Shown in pieces: positions 1 to 7,845 of a stretch of 13,916 nt of DNA; positions within the stretch are counted from its first letter, which is position 1; each line of letters begins with the position of its first letter. The DNA comes from Gemmatimonadota bacterium. GTDB lineage: Bacteria > Latescibacterota > UBA2968 > UBA8231. Position numbers and translations under genes: made by a program. Location: NCBI GenBank assembly GCA_009840005.1, contig VXOR01000110.1, positions 1 to 13,916 of the forward strand, written 5' to 3'. The notes under the pieces were generated by a model. That model saw nothing but the letters and a program-made list of their open reading frames with translations. It made no database searches and had not been told where the DNA came from.

Positions 1-1
1 C

Positions 2-27
2 GCCCCGCTTTCGCTCACGCTCGGGGC
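2..27. repeat. GC-rich hairpin near the window edge
   Basis: Six-base arms GCCCCG (2-7) and CGGGGC (22-27) enclose a 14-base loop. It lies about 65 bases downstream of the stop codon of the 888-aa gene, so it could form in that transcript. No T-run follows on the minus strand within the window, so it cannot be called an intrinsic terminator. It may be the edge of a dispersed intergenic repeat. The rest of bases 28-93 shows nothing recognisable. Confidence 0.35.
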
Positions 28-93
28 ACACCCGGAATTTCCAGACAGCTTCTTACACGGCCCAAACGCATTTCTTTGCTTTCCACGGCCCAT

Positions 94-2760
94 CTAGTGC
101 AGACCTGCGAACACGCTTACGAAAGTCGTATTGGTCGTGACGGCGTCTGATAATTTGAAGTCCCTAGTCCGCAACCGCGTCCCGGCCAAGGCCACGATCT
201 TATACCCCAAGTACGTGGATCGGTTGGTCAACTGCAGCCCCAGCGACACAGACCTGAAGTCGTTGGCATCGTCCGCGAAATCCTCGTTCCAGAGGTACTC
301 TAGACCCCCTTGCAGCGTACTGTCGGTCAGGAAGTCCATTTCCACAATGACGCTGAACAACTCTCTTAGCTGTTCGCGCTTCTCTTCGCCAAACAAGCCG
401 TGCGTCTGTTTGAGGAACTCGCTCTTCCAGCGTGGCTCGATAGCCAAAACGCCTATTTGACGGCGGTGCTTGACTTTGTTGATCGCCCCAAAGAAAAAGT
501 CGCTTTTGCGCAGGTCGAGTTCTTTGCGCGTGGGCTCGTCCATGAGCTGGTGAAACAGGGTGTAGTTCATCCGCGTCTCGACTTTCGTCCGGCCGATGTG
601 GACCTTGTGCCCGACGAAGAGGTGATTCACCCAAGTGTCGCGTGCAAGCATGGGATCTTCCACCTGCGTCAAGGTGCCCCCGTCGATGGACTGGCTGGGC
701 AGCCATTGAAGCAGGCGATCGGGAATGTCGTCCTCGACCCGCTTCGACATCTCAAACAGTTTAAAATCACCCCACCGCGCCCAGCTTCCGTCCATTTTCA
801 CGAGCGCGTAGTATTGCTCATTCTTCTGGTCCGACGATATCTGGTGCTCGCGCATCGCGCCCCCTGCTACCTGTAGTTCAGGCGTCAAATCATACGCGGC
901 ATATACATTGAACCCTCTGTGGTCCTTGCGGTACGGATAGTCCGGCTGATCGTCGTTTTCGAATTGGTCGATCCAGAAATTGTTGTTCATGTCAACACCG
1001 AACAGGAATTCCGGCCTATCGACGTCAAAGCGCAGGAACGGCTCGTCGTAATCGGGCCGGCGATTGGCGCGGACCGCGTTGTCATTCTGGTTGAAATCGG
1101 GGATGAAGTCGTTGTTCTGGTCCCAACCGGGAAAGACGCGGTCGTCGCCGGGCAGGAAATCGAAGCGGACGTTGTCGGGGAAGCGGTCGTGGTCGTCGTT
1201 GTCATCGACGAATTCCACTAGACCGCGGCGCGGACTCTCGTAGTCAATCTGGCCATTGCCAGCGGTCACAAATGTCGTGGTGTTGTAATGCGGGTCCATG
1301 CCGAAGGCCTCCGCGAACAAGGAGACAGGCCCGGCCCGCTTCCAAGCATTGATGAACCAAGCGGGCCGATACGGCTCTCCAGCAGTCCCCGAACTCGTGC
1401 TGTGCCTCGCTAGGTTCTGATTGGGAAATTTCCGGTAGTTCCAGTTGAGGTCGGCCTCGCCGTAGAAGTTGAAGCCGTGCACATCGAGCAACTCGAAGGT
1501 TGCTCCCATGATATGGGTGGCCGTAGGTAGGCCGTATTCAAAGCCCACGGTGCGGATATTTGACACGTCCTGTACGTTCCCGGCGGCTCGTTCTATCAGC
1601 AGCAGCACGGTCTGGCCTTGCCGATTGATCTGTCTGTTTGAAGTAGCCCAAATCTGGTAGTCATTGCCCACCACCAACTCGAATTCCACCTGCATGATCG
1701 AGTCCTTGGGGGCGCTCGCGTTCGCCGTAAAACGGGGGTTGTCGAAATCGTACTTCAGTCTGATCTCCTCCGTCCCATCTGCGGCGAGGAACCCAGCGCG
1801 CTGAAATCCTCCAGAGATCGCCGGGCCAAAGCCGATATCCGTCCCCCGATCTACGGTTCCGTCCGTATAGGTGATGACCACGTCAGAGCCCGATTCAAAG
1901 AACGCGGCTCCGCCCATCCCATCCCCTGGCGAATCATCGCGCAGCACCACCTCGACAAAGTCGATCGTCTGATTCTGATCAATCGTCAGCCCGCCCTTGA
2001 ATGGATTGCCCGCCAACTCGTCGCTCAAGGTGTTCGACTGGTGGGCGTTGATCATGGTCAATCCCAGTATGGCGAAGTCCGTCAGTTGGCCTTGTAGGCG
2101 TCCGCCGACCAAGATGGTGTTGTTGGTGCGTTGCAGCTCTAGGTCGGCGGTTGATTCGCCACCGGGGTTGCTAATGCGCGAGTACAATACCGTGCCCTCG
2201 ACTTGATCCGTGGCAATGTCGAACTGCACCCCGTCGAAGGTCGGCTTGCGGAAAGTCAGCGGTGTGAGAGTCGTGTTCAGCTCGCTGCTCACTGTCAGCG
2301 CATAACCGTACTGGCCCTTCTTGTCTTGGGCGATGACGACATTTGAGAACCAGTTATCAAAGCGAGTCGATTTGAACAGCGTATTGCCGAACTGGGCTGG
2401 GCGGTCTTGGGCATTGTTGTATATGAGAAAGCCACGAGTCACGAAATTCCCGTAGATGTCGTAAAAGGAGTCTCCTTCGAGACGAATATCTACGTAGCGC
2501 TGGTACAAGGATCTGGCGTAGTTGGTGTATTCCCACTGCTGCCATTGGTACTCGTGGAACAACTCTTGGTTGACATACCAACGCCGGAGGGCGGGATCTA
2601 CGGCGTTGACTAAAACGATCGGCCCTTGGGTCCGCCCCGGTAGGGGCGCTCCTAGCGACTCCCCAATGCGCGCACCGTAGTCGTCCCGGGCGGCGCTGCT
2701 GCCAATCTGGAAAACAAGTGCGCTCAATACGGCCCAAGCGGCTAGATATCCGCTTCTCAC
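94..2760 (-). CDS. Putative outer-membrane/surface protein with Asp-rich calcium-binding-like region
   Basis: An 888-aa exported protein of unrecognised family. Residues 1-24 form a signal peptide (MRSG, hydrophobic core, then SSAA), with likely cleavage near residue 24. The rest is rich in alternating polar and aromatic segments, and the last ~120 residues read like successive beta strands, as in large outer-membrane barrels; however, the final residue is His, not the usual Phe. Residues about 517-610 are Asp/Asn-rich, with DxNxDxxxD-like loops near 547-560 and 589-604 that resemble thrombospondin type 3 or dockerin calcium loops. The start is GTG, chosen because a strong Shine-Dalgarno lies 5 bases upstream and it gives a complete signal peptide. 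It is the last gene of a three-gene operon, 42 bases after the 1036-aa gene. The location is inferred; the function is unknown. Confidence 0.8.
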   Translation of the reverse strand: MRSGYLAAWAVLSALVFQIGSSAARDDYGARIGESLGAPLPGRTQGPIVLVNAVDPALRRWYVNQELFHEYQWQQWEYTNYARSLYQRYVDIRLEGDSFYDIYGNFVTRGFLIYNNAQDRPAQFGNTLFKSTRFDNWFSNVVIAQDKKGQYGYALTVSSELNTTLTPLTFRKPTFDGVQFDIATDQVEGTVLYSRISNPGGESTADLELQRTNNTILVGGRLQGQLTDFAILGLTMINAHQSNTLSDELAGNPFKGGLTIDQNQTIDFVEVVLRDDSPGDGMGGAAFFESGSDVVITYTDGTVDRGTDIGFGPAISGGFQRAGFLAADGTEEIRLKYDFDNPRFTANASAPKDSIMQVEFELVVGNDYQIWATSNRQINRQGQTVLLLIERAAGNVQDVSNIRTVGFEYGLPTATHIMGATFELLDVHGFNFYGEADLNWNYRKFPNQNLARHSTSSGTAGEPYRPAWFINAWKRAGPVSLFAEAFGMDPHYNTTTFVTAGNGQIDYESPRRGLVEFVDDNDDHDRFPDNVRFDFLPGDDRVFPGWDQNNDFIPDFNQNDNAVRANRRPDYDEPFLRFDVDRPEFLFGVDMNNNFWIDQFENDDQPDYPYRKDHRGFNVYAAYDLTPELQVAGGAMREHQISSDQKNEQYYALVKMDGSWARWGDFKLFEMSKRVEDDIPDRLLQWLPSQSIDGGTLTQVEDPMLARDTWVNHLFVGHKVHIGRTKVETRMNYTLFHQLMDEPTRKELDLRKSDFFFGAINKVKHRRQIGVLAIEPRWKSEFLKQTHGLFGEEKREQLRELFSVIVEMDFLTDSTLQGGLEYLWNEDFADDANDFRSVSLGLQLTNRSTYLGYKIVALAGTRLRTRDFKLSDAVTTNTTFVSVFAGLH

Positions 2761-2765
2761 GAGTA

Positions 2766-2774
2766 CCCTCCCTT
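2766..2774 (-). promoter_or_regulatory. Ribosome binding site supporting a GTG start
   Basis: On the minus strand this reads AAGGGAGGG, 5 bases before the GTG at 2760-2758. It fixes the start of the 888-aa gene at a non-ATG codon. Confidence 0.7.
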
Positions 2775-2802
2775 GAGTTGCCTGCTAGCGTGATGCTCGA
2801 GT

Positions 2803-5800
2803 TCAGTAGGCGACGCCGACGACGCGGCTGCGCCGGGTGCTGGCAAGTCCTTGCTGATCGGCTCGTCCATGCACCTGGACAATGTACAGACCCGGAGGCA
2901 CGAGGGTCCCTCCGGCATCTCGCCCATCCCATTGCACCAATCGGCGTCCACCGAGCAGATTCTGCTCGAAGCGCTTCACTTCTCGGCCGGCCAGCGTCGC
3001 TATCCGCACGGTCACCGGGCGGGGTTCGAACACGCGGAACAGCGAAAAGCCGATGGTTGCCACATCGTTAATTCCGTCGCCGTTTGGGGTAAATGGGTTG
3101 GGCTGGATTTCCATATCCCGCACCAAATCGTCGGCTCCAAGTGCGCTCACTACTAGCCCGCTTCCCGGCGTCAGGGACGTCACCTCCCCTCCCCCGCCCA
3201 ACTGGAACGGCAGTCCGATCGTGGCGTTCCGGCCCGCCAGCTTCAAGCGGGTGCCGTGGAGGAAGACCTCGGCTGCGAACCGCAGGCGCACTAGGCGCGT
3301 CTGGCCAACCACTTTGCCCTGCCGACTCCTAGGCAGGCTTTCGTACGCCTCGGCCGTGAGTCTGTCGCCGCGCTGGTCGAAAGCGGTTTCTCCCGTCAAC
3401 GACGTTGCCTTGCGGAAGAAGCGCACCGGACCTCTCGCCTCCGGCGCGAGACTGGCGAAGGTTTGTTCATCCACTTCCTCCAGACTCTCTCCGTCGTCTC
3501 CCGCGAGCTTTTGGAAGTAGCGGATCGCCCCCTGTTGCTGTTCGGGAAGCCTGCTGTATGCTACTTGATCCAGCAGAGTCCCTCCTTCGCTCGTTGGCAC
3601 CTCTTCGCCCTCCTCGACGCGGCGATAGAATACGTTGCTTCCGTTGCCCATTGCCTGATACAAGACCTCGGGGAACCGAACTTGCAAGGAATCTCCCCGA
3701 CCGCTCAGAACGCGCAAGAGGTCCCCTGCAGCCGAGGCCAGCCCCTCCTCCACGCGATTGGCGTACAACCGATAGGGCGCTCCCGCGGCAAATTCCCCTT
3801 CCGTGCCGAGGGCTGCGTCGATTAACTCCATGTCTAAGGCGGGCTCCGAGCGCAGTCGCAGTTCATCGAATCCGGGACTCGGATGGGGGCGCTCCACGAC
3901 CGCGGCGCTGACAAACACCGCAAAGGTGTCGCGCCTTCCCGGGACGACCTCCTGAGGCCAGATTTCTCCGGCCAGTCCAACGACCGAAGGATCGGTGTAC
4001 TCCATGCGCACCGACTTGATGGCTGGCGGATCGACTCCTGCCGCGGCCTTTAGGCGCGCCTCAATCTGGACGAAGCGGCGCAGGCTCGGGGAAGTGATTT
4101 CGGCTCCCGGCCGGACATAGGCTTCGCTCCATTCGCTCCAGTCAGCCGTGGGAACAAAGACGGTGTCGATCGGTCCTCTGAGAAAGAAGGCGAGCGTTTT
4201 GTGCTTTTTCGCCGTGACTTCGCCGCCGCCCGAGTTGTAGTACTTGATCTGGCGCTCAACCTCGCTGCCCGTCCGGGTTCTCAACTCGACACTGGTCCCC
4301 GGAGGAGTCTCCGCCTCCCAGTTTATCGACACGAGATTGGACTGCTCGGGCACTGTTAGCGGGCCGGAGGTGAGGATCACTTCGGCGGGAGGGCCTTCTG
4401 AAAAGACCATGAACTCGCCGATCCCTGGAGTCCGGCTGATCGTGACCGTGCCGCCGGGATCGTTCTCGAGGGCGCGAAACTCGAAGAATCGCACCTGCCG
4501 GGCCGGTTCGAGGATGTCAGCCAATTCGAGGAAGAATCCCACGCTGGAATTGATCTCCCGCTCTTGAGAGCTGATCCGCGTGAACTTCAGTTGCCCTTCC
4601 GAATCGCGTTCACCCGCGCTGCCCCGGAGCAGGTAGCCCCGTATCGAAGGCGACTGAAAGTAGCCCTGAGACATCACCCGGAACTCTTTGGCCCACACGG
4701 TCCCGCCGAGGTCGGCGATCATCATATTCTCAGTCGGGGTCTCTTCCAGCCAGTAGTTGTTTTGGTAGAAACTGGCCAATACTCCGTCAAAGGCCTGCTC
4801 CCCTCCCCCACTGGGAAGCTGTTGGATGATCCTGCCTCCGCCCTCGATCATGTTAAAGGCCACATTGTCGCCCCAGCCCCATACATCTACTTCTGCTAGG
4901 CGAGGCAGTTCGCGCCGGAAGAACCGCTTTTCGCCGCGGCGATCTGCTGGTAGTTCGAAATAGGTCGTCGAATCCACCGGCTCTCCCCGCCCCGTCTCGC
5001 TTTTCGAGAGGTATTCGATGTCGCCACGCGCCTCGACGGGCAGTGCCAGATACTCGCTCTCCGAAATCTCTTCGGCCCTGCCTCCTTTGGTGTCAGTAAC
5101 CTGGAAGCGAATCGTCTCGACGAGCTTCCCGTTCCAACTCAAACTCGCCCTAGGTTGCTCCAGCCGTTTCTCCACCAAGCCGCTCCCAGCCGGAGGCAAT
5201 AGGCCGCTGGTCTGCGTCGCGTCGATGACGATCTCCCGTTGCTCCTCGTTGATGCCCGGAAGCGGTTCGAGTACCTCGAACTGAAAATTTGCATCTTCGT
5301 CCACCAGTGGAAACTGGGCGTCCTCAAAAAACACGAGCAAGCGCCGGAAAGGATCGCCCAATTCCGCATCGACGTACTGCAAGCGAATCCGCTCCACCGG
5401 AACCGTCCGACCCAGCGAGATTTCCACCCACCAGTCTTCTATGGGATCGTTGAGATCTGGCTCCCAGAATGTCGTTGGATCTCCATCGACGAGATTGGGT
5501 GCTAGTTCCAAGTTAGAGCCGGCCCTGCTGGGGCCGGGACGGAGGAAGTGATCGAAAACGGGATTGCCGGCGGTGTCCTCCTTGAAGTTGCCCTTCACAT
5601 CGACGGATCGAGTGCTGTCCAGATTCATCACCCGAGGTTTGTCTGAGCTAATATCTACTTGTCGCCTAAAAGACCGATCATCTAGGAGATTATAGACGGA
5701 GCGAAAGTCCCGGACCTGTACCGTCCCGCTGCTGTCCAGCCGCACCAAATGGGTAGGCATTTTCCACGTCTGCCAGTGCGCTAGGCGGTCCACGACGAGT

Positions 5801-5913
5801 TCGTTGCCCCGCTGGTCGAACCCTTCTGCCGTTTGGGCTTGCGCCTCTCCCCCAAACCACAAGATCGCCCCTGCCGCGACGGCCCAGACCAGAACTTTAC
5901 GGGAACTCTTCAT
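2803..5913 (-). CDS. Large secreted multidomain protein: discoidin-like domain, novel short repeats, C-terminal FlgD/gliding-type Ig domain
   Basis: A 1036-aa exported protein. Residues 1-27 are a signal peptide ending AQAQ. Residues about 133-182 (NLVDGDPTTFW, then WWVEISLG) resemble an F5/8 type C (discoidin-like) carbohydrate- or surface-binding fold. A WSEWSEAY segment at 592-599 suggests a fibronectin/Ig-like module. Residues about 935-1015 (PNPFTPNGDGIND, then WDGRD and PPGLYIVQV) match the FlgD Ig-like or CHU_C-type C-terminal domain, which often anchors or sorts secreted proteins in FCB-group bacteria. Five clear copies of a motif Y-x2-LP-x3-RG-x-[IV]-x-[YF]-F start at residues 288, 318, 786, 819 and 857; see the findings. 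It sits 3 bases after the parvulin gene and 42 before the 888-aa gene. The substrate is unknown. An extracellular or outer-surface structural or adhesion role is inferred. Confidence 0.85.
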   Translation of the reverse strand: MKSSRKVLVWAVAAGAILWFGGEAQAQTAEGFDQRGNELVVDRLAHWQTWKMPTHLVRLDSSGTVQVRDFRSVYNLLDDRSFRRQVDISSDKPRVMNLDSTRSVDVKGNFKEDTAGNPVFDHFLRPGPSRAGSNLELAPNLVDGDPTTFWEPDLNDPIEDWWVEISLGRTVPVERIRLQYVDAELGDPFRRLLVFFEDAQFPLVDEDANFQFEVLEPLPGINEEQREIVIDATQTSGLLPPAGSGLVEKRLEQPRASLSWNGKLVETIRFQVTDTKGGRAEEISESEYLALPVEARGDIEYLSKSETGRGEPVDSTTYFELPADRRGEKRFFRRELPRLAEVDVWGWGDNVAFNMIEGGGRIIQQLPSGGGEQAFDGVLASFYQNNYWLEETPTENMMIADLGGTVWAKEFRVMSQGYFQSPSIRGYLLRGSAGERDSEGQLKFTRISSQEREINSSVGFFLELADILEPARQVRFFEFRALENDPGGTVTISRTPGIGEFMVFSEGPPAEVILTSGPLTVPEQSNLVSINWEAETPPGTSVELRTRTGSEVERQIKYYNSGGGEVTAKKHKTLAFFLRGPIDTVFVPTADWSEWSEAYVRPGAEITSPSLRRFVQIEARLKAAAGVDPPAIKSVRMEYTDPSVVGLAGEIWPQEVVPGRRDTFAVFVSAAVVERPHPSPGFDELRLRSEPALDMELIDAALGTEGEFAAGAPYRLYANRVEEGLASAAGDLLRVLSGRGDSLQVRFPEVLYQAMGNGSNVFYRRVEEGEEVPTSEGGTLLDQVAYSRLPEQQQGAIRYFQKLAGDDGESLEEVDEQTFASLAPEARGPVRFFRKATSLTGETAFDQRGDRLTAEAYESLPRSRQGKVVGQTRLVRLRFAAEVFLHGTRLKLAGRNATIGLPFQLGGGGEVTSLTPGSGLVVSALGADDLVRDMEIQPNPFTPNGDGINDVATIGFSLFRVFEPRPVTVRIATLAGREVKRFEQNLLGGRRLVQWDGRDAGGTLVPPGLYIVQVHGRADQQGLASTRRSRVVGVAY

Positions 5914-5916
5914 CCG

Positions 5917-7560
5917 CTACAGTTCCTCCGCCTTACTAACGGGAAGGTCGTAGAGCGTTATTTGGTTTTGGTGTTGCTCCCTGAGCTTGCGAATAAGGCC
6001 CGCCATGGCTTCGTCCGTTCTCGCCTTGAGTAGCAACCGGCGCGCTTCTGGGCGGGCTTTGTCATACGGTTGGACTTCCGGCTCTAGGTGCCCTAGCACC
6101 TCAAAGACCGCAAAGCCGTCCCCAACCGGCACCGGGCCTACGACATCGCCCGTCGCGGCATCGAACGCCCCCGCGACCAACTCCGGAAAGTGCGCCTCGT
6201 GAATGCGGAAAAATCGCCGGATTCCCTGCAACTGGGGGTGGACGTGGCGGGCGACTAATGGGCGTTCGAGAAGTTGGACGAGTTCTTCTCCCCCATCGAT
6301 CTCCTCGCGCAAATCCCGTGCCTGTTCCCAAGTATCCACATAGAGCCGCCGGATGACGACGGACTCCGGCACCCGGAACTGCCCCTTATTGCGGTCGTAA
6401 TACGCGCGGATGTCTTCTTCCTCCATGGGACCGCTCTCTGCCGCGGCCTGCTCCTCAAGGGCTTTTAGCATCAACTGTTGTTGCTTCTTTTTGGCGAATT
6501 CTTGGAACTCGGGCTCTTTATCCCACGCTTGGCTACGGGCCGCCGCGGCGAACAGATAGATTGGCAACACCTCGGAGCTTGCCAACTGCATCACGTGGCC
6601 GCTGTCCCTCAGGGCACTGCGGAAGCCAATGCGCAGCAATGCGGTCAAAAAGTCGCGCACGGTCAGCGAGGCTCCGTCGAAGTCGCACAGCACCCGGGCA
6701 CCCAAAGGCTCCTCTAGGCTCTGGGGAGCGACACCCGCGCTGCCGAGTGCGAGAGCGGCTTCCACTCCTTCCGGCCTCACGCGAAGCGCTAGCTGGTGGG
6801 CGAGTTGCTCGTACTCTTGGTGGCTTTGCCGACTCCGGTGTTCCCTAAGCGTCCGTTCGTGCACCAGCTCCCACACATCCGCCAAGGGCCGCGAGCGCGT
6901 ATTCTCAAACTGGTAGATCTGCCACGCCCCGCCCAAGTCGGCGACAGGAGCAAGACGCCTATCTTGGATGGAGAAGAACATTTCCTCTGGTATGCGGTAG
7001 CGAGCTAGAGCTTCGCGGCCGATCCAGCCGACGGTCCCATCCCCTAGCGCGAGCGAATCCATCGCTCCGTATGAATGCGCCACCTCGGCTAACTCCGCTC
7101 CAGAACGAACGCGCCCTAGGGCTTCCGCTAGCAGGTTTTCGTCGGCGACGATGAGCCGAGTGAGGAGGCGCTCCTTATCGAAGCCTAGGCGGAGAAAGGT
7201 CCGCTCTACATCGTCTGCGGAAACGGCGACTTCCGCGATCCCACTCCGCTCTCTGTACAGCCGCGCCAGCCAACCGCGTTCTTGGTGGGCCAGCTCGCGC
7301 TGAATCTCGGCGTCGGCAGCTAGCCCTCGTCGGCGGGCTTCCTCGAGGGTGAGGTGGTGGTCAATGAGCGACCAGACGTGATCCGCAACTGCGACGCGGC
7401 CGGTGTCCTGGCTGCGCAGCCCTTGGGGCAGCCGTTCTACAAACTGCTCTACCTGCGACAGCGAGATCTCGGCGTCGCCGATTCGGGCAACGACCGGATC
7501 CTCTTGCCCGCAGGCGACCACTGAGACGGCTATTAGGACGAGGACGATTCTTGGCTTCAT
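5917..7560 (-). CDS. Double-parvulin peptidyl-prolyl isomerase lipoprotein (SurA/PrsA/PpiD-like)
   Basis: A 547-aa lipoprotein: residues 1-17 are a lipoprotein signal with lipobox VVAC (Cys17). An N-terminal helical chaperone region (about 25-130) precedes a parvulin-like segment at about 131-220 (LLTRLIVAD, then GTVGWIGREAL and FFSIQD). A helical linker follows, then a second SurA N-like region (about 345-400, with EEDIRAYYDRNKGQFRVPE) and a second parvulin-like segment at about 400-492 ending VPVGDGFAVFEVLG. The proteins of this family isomerise prolyl bonds and chaperone exported proteins in the periplasm. Both domains are divergent, so catalysis is not certain and the role may be purely chaperoning. 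It is the first gene of the operon, followed directly by two very large exported proteins, which are the obvious candidate clients. The ATG has no clear Shine-Dalgarno. Confidence 0.85.
   Translation of the reverse strand: MKPRIVLVLIAVSVVACGQEDPVVARIGDAEISLSQVEQFVERLPQGLRSQDTGRVAVADHVWSLIDHHLTLEEARRRGLAADAEIQRELAHQERGWLARLYRERSGIAEVAVSADDVERTFLRLGFDKERLLTRLIVADENLLAEALGRVRSGAELAEVAHSYGAMDSLALGDGTVGWIGREALARYRIPEEMFFSIQDRRLAPVADLGGAWQIYQFENTRSRPLADVWELVHERTLREHRSRQSHQEYEQLAHQLALRVRPEGVEAALALGSAGVAPQSLEEPLGARVLCDFDGASLTVRDFLTALLRIGFRSALRDSGHVMQLASSEVLPIYLFAAAARSQAWDKEPEFQEFAKKKQQQLMLKALEEQAAAESGPMEEEDIRAYYDRNKGQFRVPESVVIRRLYVDTWEQARDLREEIDGGEELVQLLERPLVARHVHPQLQGIRRFFRIHEAHFPELVAGAFDAATGDVVGPVPVGDGFAVFEVLGHLEPEVQPYDKARPEARRLLLKARTDEAMAGLIRKLREQHQNQITLYDLPVSKAEEL
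5924..5929 (-). promoter_or_regulatory. Ribosome binding site inside the upstream gene (translational coupling)
   Basis: GGAGGA on the minus strand, 10 bases before the ATG of the 1036-aa gene. It lies within the last Glu-Glu codons of the parvulin gene, whose stop (5919-5917) is only 3 bases from the next start. Termination and re-initiation are therefore probably coupled. Confidence 0.65.
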
Positions 7561-7637
7561 AAGGTTCGTAAGTATTTATTTTTTAGCAGTTTGTGAATGT
7601 AAAAGTCCTATTGCCATAAATCTTTATTTATCAACAA

Positions 7638-7667
7638 CTTATAAAAATTATCTAAAATCTTGGTCAA
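7638..7667 (-). promoter_or_regulatory. Candidate sigma70-type promoter for the envelope operon
   Basis: On the minus strand, TTGACC (7667-7662) and TATAAG (7643-7638) are separated by 18 bases, giving a leader of roughly 70 bases before the ATG at 7560. The stretch 7561-7703 is strikingly AT-rich against GC-rich neighbours. A 6-bp dyad ATCTTG/CAAGAT (7657-7670) overlaps the -35 box, and ATTATC/GATAAT (7647-7652 and 7668-7673) encloses most of the spacer. These could be an operator, but dyads arise easily in AT-rich DNA. Sigma specificity in this lineage is unknown. Confidence 0.45.
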
Positions 7668-7703
7668 GATAATGTTTACAAGCTAAGCCCGTCAAGTAAT
7701 TTA

Positions 7704-7845
7704 ACTGACGTTACGCCTCTGGGCCGAACCGCTAGATGTAGGGGCGTCCCTTGTGGACGCCCAAGCGACACCGCGTATTCAGCCAGCGGGATCCGACGAG
7801 GGCAATCACGAGGGAGGGCAATGCCCCTACAAGGCGTAACGTCAG
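7704..7845. mobile_element. MITE-like inverted-repeat element
   Basis: A 142-bp non-coding element. Terminal inverted repeats are exact over 14 bp: CTGACGTTACGCCT at 7705-7718 and its reverse complement at 7832-7845. Inside lies a second inverted pair, TGTAGGGGC (7737-7745) and GCCCCTACA (7823-7831), and a strong hairpin GGGCGTCC/GGACGCCC (7742-7749, 7755-7762; 5-base loop). No ORF or transposase is present, as expected for a non-autonomous miniature element mobilised in trans. Its right end touches the stop codon of the 573-aa gene exactly, so its hairpins would sit in that operon's 3' end and could protect or terminate the mRNA. No direct target duplication was recognised. Confidence 0.6.
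7742..7762. repeat. Strong hairpin within the MITE-like element
   Basis: Arms GGGCGTCC (7742-7749) and GGACGCCC (7755-7762) around the 5-base loop CTTGT. No T-run follows on either strand, so it is structure, not a canonical terminator. Confidence 0.6.

Noticed and set aside
2..27. Intrinsic terminator after the envelope operon
   Set aside because: The hairpin has a long loop and no T-run on the transcribed side within the window.
400..1221. Plus-strand open frames opposite the 888-aa gene
   Set aside because: They lie antisense to a long gene with signal peptide and ribosome site, have low-complexity Val-rich translations and no domain.
2851..3911. Plus-strand open frames opposite the 1036-aa gene
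   Set aside because: Arg/Pro/Ser-rich translations typical of the antisense of GC-rich coding DNA; the opposite strand has clear domains.
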